From Dehalococcoidia bacterium (GTDB lineage: Bacteria; Chloroflexota; Dehalococcoidia; SM23-28-2; RBG-16-64-32): 28,502 bases of DNA. Under the pieces are notes generated by a model. The model was not told where the DNA came from, searched no databases, and saw only the letters and a program-made list of their open reading frames with translations. The stretch is from contig JAUYGU010000165.1 in NCBI GenBank assembly GCA_030690405.1, positions 1-28,502 on the forward strand, written 5' to 3'. Both the position numbers and the translations under genes were made by a program. This document shows positions 1 to 8,481 of the stretch, piece after piece (the first letter of the stretch is position 1; each line of letters begins with the position of its first letter).

Positions 1-891
1 GAAGCAGCCGAAGGCGAGCGGCTTGCCCGGCTTCATCGCGACCGCCCAGAAGTCGATCTCCCCTTCGCGGGCGAGGACGTCCTTCACGATGTCGTAGTCG
101 CCGCGCGAGACGCCCGCCGACGTGACGAGCATATCCGCGTCCAGGCCTTCATGGATCTTGGCGGTGAGGTCTTCCACGGTGTCCCTGGCGATCCCAAGCA
201 GGCGCGGCAGGCCGCCGTAGCGGCTCACCAGCGCGCCGACGCTGTAGGCGTTGGCGTCGTATATCTTGGCCGGCGGCTTTGGCTGTCCCGGCTCCACCAG
301 CTCGTCGCCGGTGGACAGGATGGCGACCACGGGGCGTCGCACCACCCTGGTCGTCACGCGGCCCAGCGAGGCCAGCACCCCGAGCTCCGAGGGGCGCAGG
401 ACGTTGCCCTTTGCTAGCACGGTCTGGCCCTCCCGGACGTCCTCGCCCGCGCGGCGGATGTTCGCCCCCGGCAGCGCCTGCTTGAACACCCGCACCGAAG
501 CCTCGACGCGTTGACTGCCCTCCGGTGCCCTATCGAACGGCTCGTCCGTCTCCTCGAACGGCACGATGGCGTCCGCCCCCGCAGGGACGGGCGCGCCGGT
601 CATGATCCGGACGGCCGTGCCGGCCGCCACCTCGCCCTCGAAGACGTAGCCGGCTGCCACCTCGCCGGTCACGCGCAGGGTAACCGGCGAGTCCGGCGAT
701 GCGCCCTCGGTGTCTGCGGCGCGGACCGCATATCCGTCCATCGCCGTGTTGTCCAGCGGCGGGATGTCGAAGCTTGACGCGACGTCCTCCGCCAGGACCT
801 GGCCCAGCGCCTCCAGCAGCGGCTTCTCCTCCGCCTCCAGCACGTCGACGTAGCTGAGGATGCGCTCCAGCGCCTCTTCGACCGTGATCAC
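1..891 (-). CDS. moeA: Molybdopterin molybdenumtransferase MoeA (C-terminus cut off by window edge)
   Basis: MoeA inserts molybdate into adenylylated molybdopterin in the last step of molybdenum cofactor synthesis in the cytoplasm. The 297 visible residues read as MoeA throughout: an N-terminal DNTAMDGYAV motif (the DxSxMDGYA signature), MTGAPVPAGADAIVPFEET, GANIRRAGEDV, the MPT-binding core ILSTGDELVEPG, TSAGVSRGDYD and MKPGKPLAFG. Family members are about 400 residues, so roughly 100 C-terminal residues (domain IV) lie outside the window. The start is a GTG whose GTGA overlaps the stop of the upstream creatininase-family gene by four bases, with GGAGGAG just upstream, so the two are probably translationally coupled. 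Annotation as MoeA is secure; whether it handles Mo or W cannot be told. Confidence 0.95.
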   Translation of the reverse strand, partial: MITVEEALERILSYVDVLEAEEKPLLEALGQVLAEDVASSFDIPPLDNTAMDGYAVRAADTEGASPDSPVTLRVTGEVAAGYVFEGEVAAGTAVRIMTGAPVPAGADAIVPFEETDEPFDRAPEGSQRVEASVRVFKQALPGANIRRAGEDVREGQTVLAKGNVLRPSELGVLASLGRVTTRVVRRPVVAILSTGDELVEPGQPKPPAKIYDANAYSVGALVSRYGGLPRLLGIARDTVEDLTAKIHEGLDADMLVTSAGVSRGDYDIVKDVLAREGEIDFWAVAMKPGKPLAFGCF

Positions 892-1628
892 GACTCCTCC
901 ACCGTTCGGACGACGATGTCAACGATGTTCTGGATGTACTTCCGGCCGGCTTCTGCGGAGGCGCGCCTCGGGTCGCCGAAGATGCCGTTCTCCGCCAGGA
1001 CGTGGACTCCTTCGTTGAAGAACCGCTGGACGCCCGCGGCGAGGTCGCCGACGTAGCCCTCCTCGGCCAGCTCCATCCGCACCAGCTCCGGGTGGAGCGC
1101 CAGCATCATGGACGTCTCCCACTCGCCGGCGTGGACGCCGCCCTCGGCCGGCGTCAGCCCCATCCCGGCGGCGACGGGAAGGATCGCGTTCAGCAGCATC
1201 CCCACGTCCGGGAAGGTGATCACCTTGACGCCGTCTATCGGGGCCAGCGCGGAGACGGCGGCGCCCAGGGGGCGGAAGTTGCCGCCGTGTGTGGGAAGGA
1301 GGACGATCCGCCGGAAGCCGTGCTCCGCGAGCGCCCGGACGATGGCCCCGGCGACGGCGTGGAACGTCTCCTCGTCCACGGTGAGCGTTCCGGCGAACGC
1401 CATGTGGTGGGGCGAGAAGCCGACGCGGACCGTCGGCGCCAGGAAGGCGTCCAGCCGCTCCGCCACCGCGAGGCCGATCTCGTCTCCGAAGATGGCGTCG
1501 GTTCCCAGGGGGAGGTGAGGGCCGTGCTGCTCAAATGCTCCGAACGGCACTATCACCGTCGTCCGGCCCCGCGACAGCTCTTCGCGGACCTCGGGCCAGG
1601 TCATCCTCTCCAGGTGCAGCGTGCCCAA
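888..1628 (-). CDS. Creatininase-family amidohydrolase
   Basis: The creatininase family comprises metal-dependent cytoplasmic amidohydrolases that include creatininase, the MftE peptidase and a formamide hydrolase of archaeal flavin synthesis. The family metal-site motifs are present: FEQHGPHLPLGTDAIFGD near the N-terminus, THGGN in the middle, and GVHAGEWETS, supplying the usual Glu, His, Asp and His ligands. Length (about 246 residues) is normal. I prefer the TTG at 1628, which has GAGGAG six bases upstream; an in-frame TTG at 1646 lies in the foot of a strong hairpin and has no ribosome binding site. It overlaps moeA by four bases. The exact substrate cannot be inferred; no mycofactocin or creatine genes are nearby. 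Confidence 0.88.
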   Translation of the reverse strand: MGTLHLERMTWPEVREELSRGRTTVIVPFGAFEQHGPHLPLGTDAIFGDEIGLAVAERLDAFLAPTVRVGFSPHHMAFAGTLTVDEETFHAVAGAIVRALAEHGFRRIVLLPTHGGNFRPLGAAVSALAPIDGVKVITFPDVGMLLNAILPVAAGMGLTPAEGGVHAGEWETSMMLALHPELVRMELAEEGYVGDLAAGVQRFFNEGVHVLAENGIFGDPRRASAEAGRKYIQNIVDIVVRTVEES

Positions 1629-1644
1629 TCCTCGCTCCTCAGAC

Positions 1645-1677
1645 AAAATAGCGTCCGCCCCAGGCGGACACTATTTT
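1645..1677 (-). terminator. Long perfect-stem hairpin after the RAM-domain gene
   Basis: AAAATAG + GTCCGCC pairs with GGCGGAC + CTATTTT around a three-base loop, with a single C/A mismatch in the stem. It lies 25 bases after the stop of the minus-strand RAM-domain gene and ends in an ATTTT run on that strand, as expected for an intrinsic terminator. It also sits immediately before the creatininase start, so it would separate the two transcription units. Confidence 0.6.
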
Positions 1678-1701
1678 AGCACCGCTTTTACGCCCGGCCG
1701 G

Positions 1702-1950
1702 CTAGCCGAGCAGGACCACCAGGCAGGTGGTGGTCCTCTGGACGCCGTCCACCTGCTGGATCCCGTCCGTTATCACCCGCCCGACCTTATCGAGGTCGTC
1801 GGACTCCAGCAGCGCTATAACGTCAAACGGTCCGGTTACGGCGTCCACGGATACGATTCTCGCGTCCGGAAACTGGAGGCCCCGCACGCCTTCCGCTACA
1901 CCCTTCGCCTTGCCGACCGCCGACTCAATCAGCACGTAGGCCCGCGTCAT
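1702..1950 (-). CDS. Stand-alone Lrp/AsnC-type RAM (ligand-binding) domain protein
   Basis: The 82-residue product corresponds to the C-terminal effector-binding (RAM) half of Lrp/AsnC regulators without the DNA-binding helix-turn-helix. The pattern AYVLIESAVGKA at the start, a central VTGPFDVIALLES and a terminal GVQRTTTCLVV strand fit the beta-alpha-beta-beta-alpha-beta fold. Such free-standing domains oligomerise and bind amino acids, but their function is generally unknown. The ATG has an excellent AGGAGGAAAGGAGA ribosome binding site, and the gene has its own promoter (2008-2035) and terminator (1645-1677), making it monocistronic. A role as an amino-acid sensor acting through a partner protein is inference. 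Confidence 0.88.
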   Translation of the reverse strand: MTRAYVLIESAVGKAKGVAEGVRGLQFPDARIVSVDAVTGPFDVIALLESDDLDKVGRVITDGIQQVDGVQRTTTCLVVLLG

Positions 1951-1973
1951 GCTCGCTCTCCTTTCCTCCTGTG

Positions 1974-1991
1974 GCCTGCCCGCCGGCAGGC
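1974..1991 (-). repeat. 18-bp palindromic hairpin in the RAM-gene leader
   Basis: GCCTGCC, a four-base loop, and GGCAGGC form a seven-pair hairpin in the predicted 5' leader of the RAM-domain gene, a few bases before its Shine-Dalgarno sequence. A copy differing at one loop base (read in the opposite sense) occurs at 13548-13565 inside the thrS T-box leader, so it behaves like a REP-type element. Confidence 0.5.
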
Positions 1992-2007
1992 GGGGCCGAC
2001 TGCCGAA

Positions 2008-2035
2008 ATCATAGCGCCTTGCGCCCGCCTGTCAA
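2008..2035 (-). promoter_or_regulatory. Promoter of the RAM-domain gene
   Basis: TTGACA (2030-2035) and TATGAT (2008-2013) on the minus strand are separated by 16 bases, a near-consensus sigma-70 type promoter. Transcription would begin near 2001, giving a leader of about 50 bases. Confidence 0.7.
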
Positions 2036-2060
2036 GCGGCTGGGAGCCGGCCGTGTCCGG

Positions 2061-2089
2061 TTGCCTGTGGGCCCGTCTGCGCCCACAAT
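2061..2089 (+). promoter_or_regulatory. Promoter of pabB-pabC
   Basis: TTGCCT (2061-2066), a 17-base spacer and CACAAT (2084-2089) precede pabB by 54 bases. The same -10 word CACAAT, with the same spacing, occurs at 14315-14343 and 14792-14820. Confidence 0.55.
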
Positions 2090-2143
2090 GAATGATTGTC
2101 CACCACCGCCGGCAGCCGGCCGCTCCCCACGAGAGGCGATACG

Positions 2144-3436
2144 ATGTTTGACGCGCCGACACCGGATATCCGCGACCTCCGCCGCGTCTGCGAGCAGCCG
2201 TACGGCTTCTGGCTGGATAGCGCGCTGGCGGACGATCGTCTGGGCCGGGTCTCCCTCTTCGGCGCCGAGCCGGGTCTCATCCTGCGTTCGCGCGGGCCGG
2301 AAGTCGAGCTCTGGACGCGCGGCGGCACACACCGCTTCAGCGGCAGCCCCTTCGAGACGCTTCGCGAGCTGCTGCGGGAGCGCGCCGGCACGCCCGGGGC
2401 CGCCGTCGGCTATCTCGCCTACGAGCTCAAGCGATTCGTGGAGGACGTGCCCTCGGCCGCCGTGGACGACCTGGGCTTGCCGGAGTGCCACCTCTGCTTC
2501 TACGACCGCGTCGCCCGCTTCGATGCGCATTTGCCGGCGACCGGCCAGGTCGTCGTGCCCCGGCACAGCCCCCTGGACGACGCCGAGGCCCCGCCGTCCA
2601 ACTTCGACCCCCTCGCGTACAAGCGGTCCGTCCAGCGCGTGCGGGACTACATCGTGGCCGGGGACATCTACCAGGTGAACCTCTCGCAGCGGTTCAGCCT
2701 GCCGCTGGCCGGCGACCCCTTCGACGCTTACCTGAGGCTGCGCGACCGCAACCCGGCGCCCTTCGCCGCTTACATCGCCATGCCCGAGGCGCGCGTGCTC
2801 AGCGCCTCGCCGGAGCGCTTCCTCTCGTTCGATCCGGTAACGCGCCGCGTGCAAACGCGGCCGATCAAGGGGACGCGGCCGCGCGGGCGGACGCCGGAGG
2901 AGGACGAGGCGCTGGCGGCGGCGCTCCTCGCCAGCGTGAAGGACCGCGCCGAGAACGTGATGATCGTCGACTTGGAGCGGAACGACCTCGGCCGCGTGGC
3001 GGCCGTAGGCTCGGTGCGCGTGACGGAGCTCGCGGCGCTGGAGACGTTCCCGACTGTCTTCCACCTCACCTCCACCGTCGAGGCCACGCTGCGAGACGAC
3101 CGTGATCTGGTCGACCTGCTGCTCGCCGCCTTCCCGGGCGGGTCGATCACCGGCGCGCCCAAGATCCGCGCGATGGAGATCATCGACGAGCTGGAACGGG
3201 CGGCGCGCGGCGTCTACACCGGCGCTATCGGCTACATCGGCTTTGACGGCAGGATGGACCTGAACATCGCGATCCGCACCATCGTCGTGAAAGACGGCGT
3301 GGCCTACTTCCAGGCGGGCGGAGGGATCGTGGCGGACTCAGACCCGGAGATGGAGTACCAGGAGACGCTTCACAAGGCATGGGCGCTCGCCGCCGCCGTC
3401 ACGGGCGCCTCCCGACGGGAAGCGGCGGTGACCTAG
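2144..3436 (+). CDS. pabB: Aminodeoxychorismate synthase component I (PabB)
   Basis: PabB converts chorismate plus ammonia (from a PabA glutaminase) to 4-amino-4-deoxychorismate, the precursor of p-aminobenzoate and folate. The 430-residue protein has the chorismate-binding fold with PIKGTRPRG around Lys242, the lysine that distinguishes PabB from anthranilate synthase TrpE (PIAGT). It also carries DLERNDLGRV, PGGSITGAPKIRAMEIIDELE, YTGAIGYIG and GGGIVADSDPEMEYQET. I chose the ATG at 2144, with GAGAGG upstream, rather than an in-frame TTG at 2096. It is followed after one base by pabC. No pabA glutaminase gene is in the window, so it must be supplied elsewhere. Confidence 0.94.
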   Translation: MFDAPTPDIRDLRRVCEQPYGFWLDSALADDRLGRVSLFGAEPGLILRSRGPEVELWTRGGTHRFSGSPFETLRELLRERAGTPGAAVGYLAYELKRFVEDVPSAAVDDLGLPECHLCFYDRVARFDAHLPATGQVVVPRHSPLDDAEAPPSNFDPLAYKRSVQRVRDYIVAGDIYQVNLSQRFSLPLAGDPFDAYLRLRDRNPAPFAAYIAMPEARVLSASPERFLSFDPVTRRVQTRPIKGTRPRGRTPEEDEALAAALLASVKDRAENVMIVDLERNDLGRVAAVGSVRVTELAALETFPTVFHLTSTVEATLRDDRDLVDLLLAAFPGGSITGAPKIRAMEIIDELERAARGVYTGAIGYIGFDGRMDLNIAIRTIVVKDGVAYFQAGGGIVADSDPEMEYQETLHKAWALAAAVTGASRREAAVT

Positions 3437-3437
3437 C

Positions 3438-4292
3438 GTGGGCTGGGTCTACCTCAACGGCGAGCTGGTCGCGGCGGAGCAGGCCGCCCTCCCGGCACTT
3501 GACCGCGGCCTGCTCTACGGGTACGGCCTGTTCGAAACGATGAGATCGTACGGCGGCCGCGTGTTCCGCCTGGCGGAGCACTACCGCAGGCTGGCGGCCG
3601 GGGCGGAGCTGCTGGCGATAGCCGTCCCGCTGACCCTCGCCGCGCTGGAAGAAGCGGTTGACGCCACCCTCGCTCGCAACGGCCTCGCCGGCGCCTACGT
3701 GCGGCTGACGCTGACGGCGGGCGAGGCGGAGGGGGGCGGCCCTTCGGTTGTGCTGTTCGCGAGAGATGTAGCGGAGTACACACCGGAGCTGCGCGAGCGC
3801 GGCATGGCCGCCGTCGTGAGCGGCGTCCGAAGGAATGAGACGTCGCCCCTGGCGCGGGTGAAGTCGCTCAACTACCTCGATAACCTCCTGGCCCGCGAGG
3901 AAGCGCGCCGCAGCGGCGCCGGCGAGGCGCTCCTGCTGAACACGCAGGGCTTCGTCGTGGAGGGGGCCGCGAGCAACGTATTCCTCGTGCGAGACGGAAC
4001 GCTGCTGACGCCGGGCGTCGAGGCCGGGGCGCTGCCGGGGATCACGCGACAGGTGGTCCTGGAGCTGGCCGGTGAGGAGGGGATGGCGGTGGAGGAGGCG
4101 AACGTAACGCTGCCGGACCTCTTCGGCGCCGGCGAAGCGTTCCTCACCAACTCCGTGATGGAGGTGATGCCCCTGGTCAGCGTCGACGGAAGGCCGGTGG
4201 GGTCTGGCCGGCCGGGACCGCTGACGGAGCGGCTGGCCCGGCGGTATCGTGACCTCGTTGCGCGCGAGACCTCGACGGCACGCGCGGTCTGA
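3438..4292 (+). CDS. pabC: Class IV aminotransferase, probably aminodeoxychorismate lyase (PabC)
   Basis: A PLP enzyme of fold type IV. Immediately after pabB (GTG start one base past the pabB stop) it is most likely 4-amino-4-deoxychorismate lyase, which releases pyruvate to form p-aminobenzoate. Visible motifs are DRGLLYGYGLFETMR near the N-terminus, the PLP lysine in RVKSLNYLDNLLA (Lys142), EGAASNVFLV and the cofactor-phosphate region GALPGITRQVVLELA. Length (284 residues) is typical. The family also contains branched-chain and D-amino acid aminotransferases with the same motifs, so the assignment rests mainly on the pabB neighbour. Confidence 0.85.
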   Translation: MGWVYLNGELVAAEQAALPALDRGLLYGYGLFETMRSYGGRVFRLAEHYRRLAAGAELLAIAVPLTLAALEEAVDATLARNGLAGAYVRLTLTAGEAEGGGPSVVLFARDVAEYTPELRERGMAAVVSGVRRNETSPLARVKSLNYLDNLLAREEARRSGAGEALLLNTQGFVVEGAASNVFLVRDGTLLTPGVEAGALPGITRQVVLELAGEEGMAVEEANVTLPDLFGAGEAFLTNSVMEVMPLVSVDGRPVGSGRPGPLTERLARRYRDLVARETSTARAV

Positions 4293-4304
4293 ACTGCAGC
4301 CGCA

Positions 4305-4333
4305 TTGCCGCTGCTCACACCAGGCTCTATAAT
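4305..4333 (+). promoter_or_regulatory. Promoter of pheS-pheT
   Basis: TTGCCG (4305-4310), a 17-base spacer and a perfect TATAAT (4328-4333) lie 32 bases before pheS. The leader would be about 26 bases and contains no T-box or obvious attenuator. Confidence 0.75.
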
Positions 4334-4365
4334 GGCCGCGTTCCTGATTCCGCCCCGTACAACCT

Positions 4366-5400
4366 GTGAACGAACCGCTTTCTGAGATAGAATCGCAGGC
4401 GCTGCGCGAACTCGCGGCCGTCACCGGCGACGAGGCGCTCGAGGTCTGGCGCGTCGCCTACCTTGGCCGGCGCGGCCGGCTTACGCTCGTGCTCCGCGGC
4501 CTTGCCGGCCTGCCGCTGGAAGAGCGGCGAAACGCCGGCGCCGCCGCCAACCGCCTGAAACAGCAGCTGGAAACCGCGCTCGCGGCCAGGAAGGACGAGC
4601 TCGCGCACTCGGTCGCGGCTGCGCTGGCGGCCGATCGCATCGACGTCACGCTGCCCGGGCCTCCCCTCCCCGCCGGCCGCCTCCACCCGACGACGCAGAC
4701 CCTGCGCGACGTCCTGGACTGCTTAGCCTCCATGGGCTTCCAGGTTGTCGAAGGGCCGGAGATCGAGTGGGACCGCTACAACTTCGAGGCGCTCCGCATC
4801 CCCCGCGACCATCCCGCCCGCGACATGTGGGATACGCTCTGGATCGACTACGAGCGGGACGGGGAGCGGCCGATGCTGCTCCGCACTCACACCTCGCCGA
4901 TGCAGATCCGTGTGATGGAGCAGACGGAGCCGCCGATCCGCGTGGTCGTCCCCGGCAGGTGCTATCGCTACGAGGCGACTGACCCGACCCACGAGTGGAT
5001 GATGACGCAGGTGGAAGGACTGGCGGTGGACGAAGGGGTCAGCCTCAGCGACCTCAAGGGCACGCTGGCGGACTTCGCTCACCGCATCTTCGGGCCGGAG
5101 CGAAAGGTGGCGTTCCGCTGCGACTACTTCCCGTTCGTCGAGCCCGGCATGGAGCTCCGCATCGACTGCTTTCTCTGCGGCGGCGAGGGCTGCCGGACCT
5201 GCTCCCGCACCGGCTGGATCGAGATCCTGGGCGCCGGCATGGTGCACCCGGAGATACTGGAGTCCGTCGGCTACGACTCGGAGAAGTACACCGGCTTCGC
5301 TTTCGGTATGGGGATCGAGCGTATCGCCATGCTGCGTCACGGCATCGAGGACATCCGTCTCCTCTACGCCAACGACCTGCGCTTCCTGGGCCAGTTCTGA
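4366..5400 (+). CDS. pheS: Phenylalanine--tRNA ligase alpha subunit
   Basis: The catalytic subunit of the alpha2-beta2 class II synthetase that charges tRNA-Phe. The 344-residue protein shows the N-terminal coiled-coil region, class II motif 1 (MGFQVVEGPEIEWDRYNFEAL), motif 2 (GRCYRYEATDPTHEWMM) and motif 3 (GFAFGMGIERIAML). A Cys-rich CFLCGGEGCRTCSRTGW segment from about residue 269 precedes ILGAGMVHPEIL, as in other PheS that keep this loop. The GTG start has no clear Shine-Dalgarno sequence, but the promoter position and homology to the PheS N-terminus support it. pheT follows after 9 bases. Confidence 0.97.
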   Translation: MNEPLSEIESQALRELAAVTGDEALEVWRVAYLGRRGRLTLVLRGLAGLPLEERRNAGAAANRLKQQLETALAARKDELAHSVAAALAADRIDVTLPGPPLPAGRLHPTTQTLRDVLDCLASMGFQVVEGPEIEWDRYNFEALRIPRDHPARDMWDTLWIDYERDGERPMLLRTHTSPMQIRVMEQTEPPIRVVVPGRCYRYEATDPTHEWMMTQVEGLAVDEGVSLSDLKGTLADFAHRIFGPERKVAFRCDYFPFVEPGMELRIDCFLCGGEGCRTCSRTGWIEILGAGMVHPEILESVGYDSEKYTGFAFGMGIERIAMLRHGIEDIRLLYANDLRFLGQF

Positions 5401-5409
5401 GAAGGGACG

Positions 5410-7812
5410 ATGCGAGTACCGCTGAAGTGGCTCTCCGACTACGTTGACCTGACCCTTGACCCCGCGGAGCTGGCCGCGCGGCTCACCATCGCGGGGGCTG
5501 AGGTGGGCGAGGTGATCACTTCCGGCGGCGACTGGGACGGCGTGATCGTGGGCAGAGTCGTTGGCGTGGCGCGTCACCCCAACGCCGACCGGCTGGTCCT
5601 GGCGACCGTTGACCTCGGCGGCGAGCAGCACACCGTCGTCTGCGGCGCGCCCAACGTCGCCGCCGGGCAGAAGGTGCCCTTCGCCCGCGTCGGGGCGAGC
5701 CTCATCGACGGCCACACCGGCGAGCCCACCGTACTCAAGGCCGCCGTCATCCGCGGCGTGGAGTCCGCGGGGATGGTCTGCTCCGAGAAGGAGCTGGGGT
5801 TGTCCGATTACCACGAAGGGATACTCGTCCTGGCGGAGGACGCGCCGGTCGGCGGGCCCCTGGCCGCCTTCCTCGGGGAGGTCGTCTTCGATATGGACCT
5901 CACGCCGAACCGTCCGGACCTGCTCTCCATGGTTGGAATAGCCCACGAGGTGGCGGCGCTGACGGGCGTGACGGTGCGCGAGCCCTCGATCGAGTACACG
6001 GCGCGCGGCAAACCGATCAAGGGGCGGGTAGAGGTGGAGATCGCCGACCCCGACCTCTGCCCGCGCTACGTCGCCGCGCTCGTCGAAGGCGTCAAGATCG
6101 GCGAGTCGCCGTCCTGGATGCAGGAGCGCCTGGCGGCGGCGGGGTTGCGCCCGATCAACAACGTGGTTGACGTAACGAACTACGTGATGCTGGAGCTCGG
6201 CCAGCCGCTGCACGCCTTCGACTTCACCCGCCTGCGCCGCGGCCGGATCGTCGTGCGGCGCGCCCGCCCGGGCGAGACGCTCCTGCTCCTGGACGGCACG
6301 GAGCAGAAGCTGAGCGAGGGGATGCTCGTCATCGCCGACGCCGAGGTGGCTGTCGCGCTCGCCGGCGTGATGGGCGGGCGCGACAGCGAGATCGATGGGA
6401 AGACCACAACCGTGCTGCTGGAGGCCGCCAACTTCCACGGCCCCAGCATCCGCCGGACGGCGGGTGCCCTGAAGGTGCGCACGGACGCTTCCGTCCGTTT
6501 CGAGAAGGGGCTCAGCCCGGAGCTGCCGCCGATAGCCGCCCAGCGCGCCGTCAAGCTCATGGTCGAGCTGTGCGGTGGAAAGGCGGCGGAAGGGATCATA
6601 GACGTCTACCCGCGGCGGCGGAAGGACGTGCGGGTGATGCTCACTCAGCAGCGGCTGCACACGTTGCTGGGCAGGGAGATCCCCGTGGCCGAGGTGAGAC
6701 ACGTGCTGAACCGCCTCGGCTTCACCTGTCGCTGGATGCCGCCCGACCGCTATGTCGTGCGGGTGCCCTACTGGCGGACCGACGTCGCCATCGCCGACGA
6801 CGTGGTGGAGGAGGTCGCCCGCATCATCGGCTACGACCAACTCCCCACGACGAGGCTCCGCGGCCAGCTTCCCGCCGCGGCGCCGCAGCCGCGGCGAGAG
6901 TTGCGGGCGAAGGTCGCGGACGTCCTCGTGGCGGCGGGGATGCAGGAGGTGATCACCTACTCGCTCACCAGCCTGGACGCGCTGGCGAAGGTATTGCCGC
7001 CGGAGGAGCTCGCCATCCACCCGCCGCTGCGCGTCGCCAACCCGTTGAGTCAGGAGCAGGAGTACGCGCGCACAACCCTCAGGGCCTCGCTCTTGCGGAC
7101 GCTCGCGGAGAACGTCCGGCACCGTGAGGATCTGACGGCGCTGTTCGAGACGGCGCGCGTTTACCTGCCGCGGCCGGACGACCTGCCGGAGGAGGTGGAG
7201 ACCGTCGGCGCCGTCATCACCGGCCGGGCGCCGGACCGCTGGGGCGGGCCCGGTGGCGAGCCGGCCGGCTTCTATGAGGCGAAGTCGTTCCTCGATCTGC
7301 TGTTCAGCCGGTTGGGCGTGCCCGCTGAGTACAGCGACGACACGGACTACGCGCTCCTGCCCGGCCGCACCGCCGCCGTCGCCGTGGACGGTCAGCGCGT
7401 CGGTGTCATCGGGCAGGTGCACCCGCGAGTAGCGTCCCAGTTCGAGATCGAGGCTCCAGTGGCGTTGTTCGAGCTGAACCTGGACGCCCTCCTCCCGTAC
7501 GTTGCGGGGGTGCGCCACTACCAGCCGTTCGCCCCCTACCCGGCCGTGGAAGAGGACATGGCCCTCATCGTCGATAAGGAGCTGCTGGCGGCACGGGTCC
7601 AGGCGCTCATCCAGCAGGCGCCGCTCGTCCGTTCGGCCCGCCTGTTCGACGTCTACAGCGGCCCGCAGGTCCCGTCCGGCAAGAAGTCGCTCGCCTTCTC
7701 GGTCTCTTACCAGGCGACCGACCACACGCTGACGGACGAAGAGGTCAAGCGGCAGCGGGAGCGCATCCTGGCGCGGCTGCGGCAAGACGTGGGGGCGGAG
7801 CTGCGGGGCTGA
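5410..7812 (+). CDS. pheT: Phenylalanine--tRNA ligase beta subunit
   Basis: The beta subunit of phenylalanyl-tRNA synthetase, responsible for tRNA binding and editing of misacylated Tyr-tRNA-Phe. The 800-residue product has the full domain order: MRVPLKWLSDYVD start, the tRNA-binding OB fold (HPNADRLVLATVDLG around residue 57, VVCGAPNV), the B3/B4 editing domain (RPINNVVDVTNYVMLELGQP), the B5 domain, the pseudo-catalytic domain, and a C-terminal FDX-ACB anticodon-binding domain (PFAPYPAVEEDMALIV to the end). The length is normal for bacterial PheT. It is co-transcribed with pheS and ends at the hairpin terminator at 7833. Confidence 0.97.
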   Translation: MRVPLKWLSDYVDLTLDPAELAARLTIAGAEVGEVITSGGDWDGVIVGRVVGVARHPNADRLVLATVDLGGEQHTVVCGAPNVAAGQKVPFARVGASLIDGHTGEPTVLKAAVIRGVESAGMVCSEKELGLSDYHEGILVLAEDAPVGGPLAAFLGEVVFDMDLTPNRPDLLSMVGIAHEVAALTGVTVREPSIEYTARGKPIKGRVEVEIADPDLCPRYVAALVEGVKIGESPSWMQERLAAAGLRPINNVVDVTNYVMLELGQPLHAFDFTRLRRGRIVVRRARPGETLLLLDGTEQKLSEGMLVIADAEVAVALAGVMGGRDSEIDGKTTTVLLEAANFHGPSIRRTAGALKVRTDASVRFEKGLSPELPPIAAQRAVKLMVELCGGKAAEGIIDVYPRRRKDVRVMLTQQRLHTLLGREIPVAEVRHVLNRLGFTCRWMPPDRYVVRVPYWRTDVAIADDVVEEVARIIGYDQLPTTRLRGQLPAAAPQPRRELRAKVADVLVAAGMQEVITYSLTSLDALAKVLPPEELAIHPPLRVANPLSQEQEYARTTLRASLLRTLAENVRHREDLTALFETARVYLPRPDDLPEEVETVGAVITGRAPDRWGGPGGEPAGFYEAKSFLDLLFSRLGVPAEYSDDTDYALLPGRTAAVAVDGQRVGVIGQVHPRVASQFEIEAPVALFELNLDALLPYVAGVRHYQPFAPYPAVEEDMALIVDKELLAARVQALIQQAPLVRSARLFDVYSGPQVPSGKKSLAFSVSYQATDHTLTDEEVKRQRERILARLRQDVGAELRG

Positions 7813-7832
7813 CGGCGGCCCCTCCAATCAAA

Positions 7833-7855
7833 ACGGAGGCCCAAGAGGCCTCCGT
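7833..7855. terminator. Bidirectional intrinsic terminator between pheT and rplT
   Basis: ACGGAGGCC and GGCCTCCGT form a nine-pair stem with a five-base loop. On the minus strand the stem runs into TTTTGATT, a good U-tract for the rplT operon; on the plus strand it is followed by CGGTCTTT for pheT. The two operons converge here. Confidence 0.85.
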
Positions 7856-7878
7856 CGGTCTTTCCGCCGGGAGTGGTG

Positions 7879-8238
7879 CTAGGTGACGAGCGCTGTTCTG
7901 GCGGTCTCCGCCAGCGCGGCGAAGGCGCCGGCGTCACGCACGGCCAGGTCGGCCAGCGCTTTGCGGTCTATCTCCACCTGCGCCCGCTTGAGGCCGTTCA
8001 TCAGCGTCGAGTAGCTGAGGCCGTTGACGCGCGCCCCCGCGTTGATGCGCATGATCCACAGGCTGCGGAAGTCGCCTTTGCGGTCGCGCCGGTGCTCGTA
8101 GGCGTACTGGAGGGCGTGCATCACCGACTGGTTGGCCTGCTTGAACAGGCTGTGACGGCCGGCGCGATGGCCCTTGGCCTGGGCGAGTACCTTCTTGTGG
8201 CGCCGTCTGGCGGTGACGCCTCCCTTTACTCTCGGCAC
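7879..8238 (-). CDS. rplT: 50S ribosomal protein L20
   Basis: Ribosomal protein L20 binds 23S rRNA early in large-subunit assembly. The 119-residue basic protein shows the family N-terminus [18 protein letters not shown], then [22 protein letters not shown] and [28 protein letters not shown]. It is the last gene of the infC-rpmI-rplT operon, nine bases after rpmI, and ends just before the shared terminator. In several bacteria L20 represses this operon by binding the leader or intergenic mRNA; whether it does so here cannot be seen directly. Confidence 0.97.
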   Translation of the reverse strand: MPRVKGGVTARRRHKKVLAQAKGHRAGRHSLFKQANQSVMHALQYAYEHRRDRKGDFRSLWIMRINAGARVNGLSYSTLMNGLKRAQVEIDRKALADLAVRDAGAFAALAETARTALVT

Positions 8239-8247
8239 GCTTCTCTC

Positions 8248-8454
8248 CTAGGTGTGGTAGGGCATCAGCTTGCGGATCCGCTTGGCGTTGTCCGGGGAGA
8301 CAGCCAGCTTGCGGCTGAACAGCCGCAGGGTGGCGCCCCGCTTCTTGCGGCGGGCGTTGTTTATCTCGCACTTGCGGCGCAGCACCTTGCCGCTGCCGCT
8401 GATGTAGAAGCGGCGCTTGGCGCCGGAGTGCGTCTTAATCTTGTACTTGGCCAA
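8248..8454 (-). CDS. rpmI: 50S ribosomal protein L35
   Basis: L35 is a small basic large-subunit protein. The 68-residue product (MAKYKIKTHSGAKRRFYISG at the start, ARRKKRGATLRLFSRKLAVS further on) matches the family along its whole length, including the KTHSGAKRR signature. It sits between infC and rplT in the canonical order. Confidence 0.96.
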   Translation of the reverse strand: MAKYKIKTHSGAKRRFYISGSGKVLRRKCEINNARRKKRGATLRLFSRKLAVSPDNAKRIRKLMPYHT

Positions 8455-8481
8455 TGTTCCCTTACGCCTTCTGCTCTTCTC

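Noticed and set aside
888..1646. Creatininase-family start at TTG 1646
   Set aside because: Lies in the foot of the hairpin at 1645-1677 and has no ribosome binding site, unlike TTG 1628.
4723..7827. 1034-codon open frame antisense to pheS-pheT
   Set aside because: High-GC shadow with His/Arg/Val-rich composition and no recognisable motif; the plus strand carries complete PheS and PheT.
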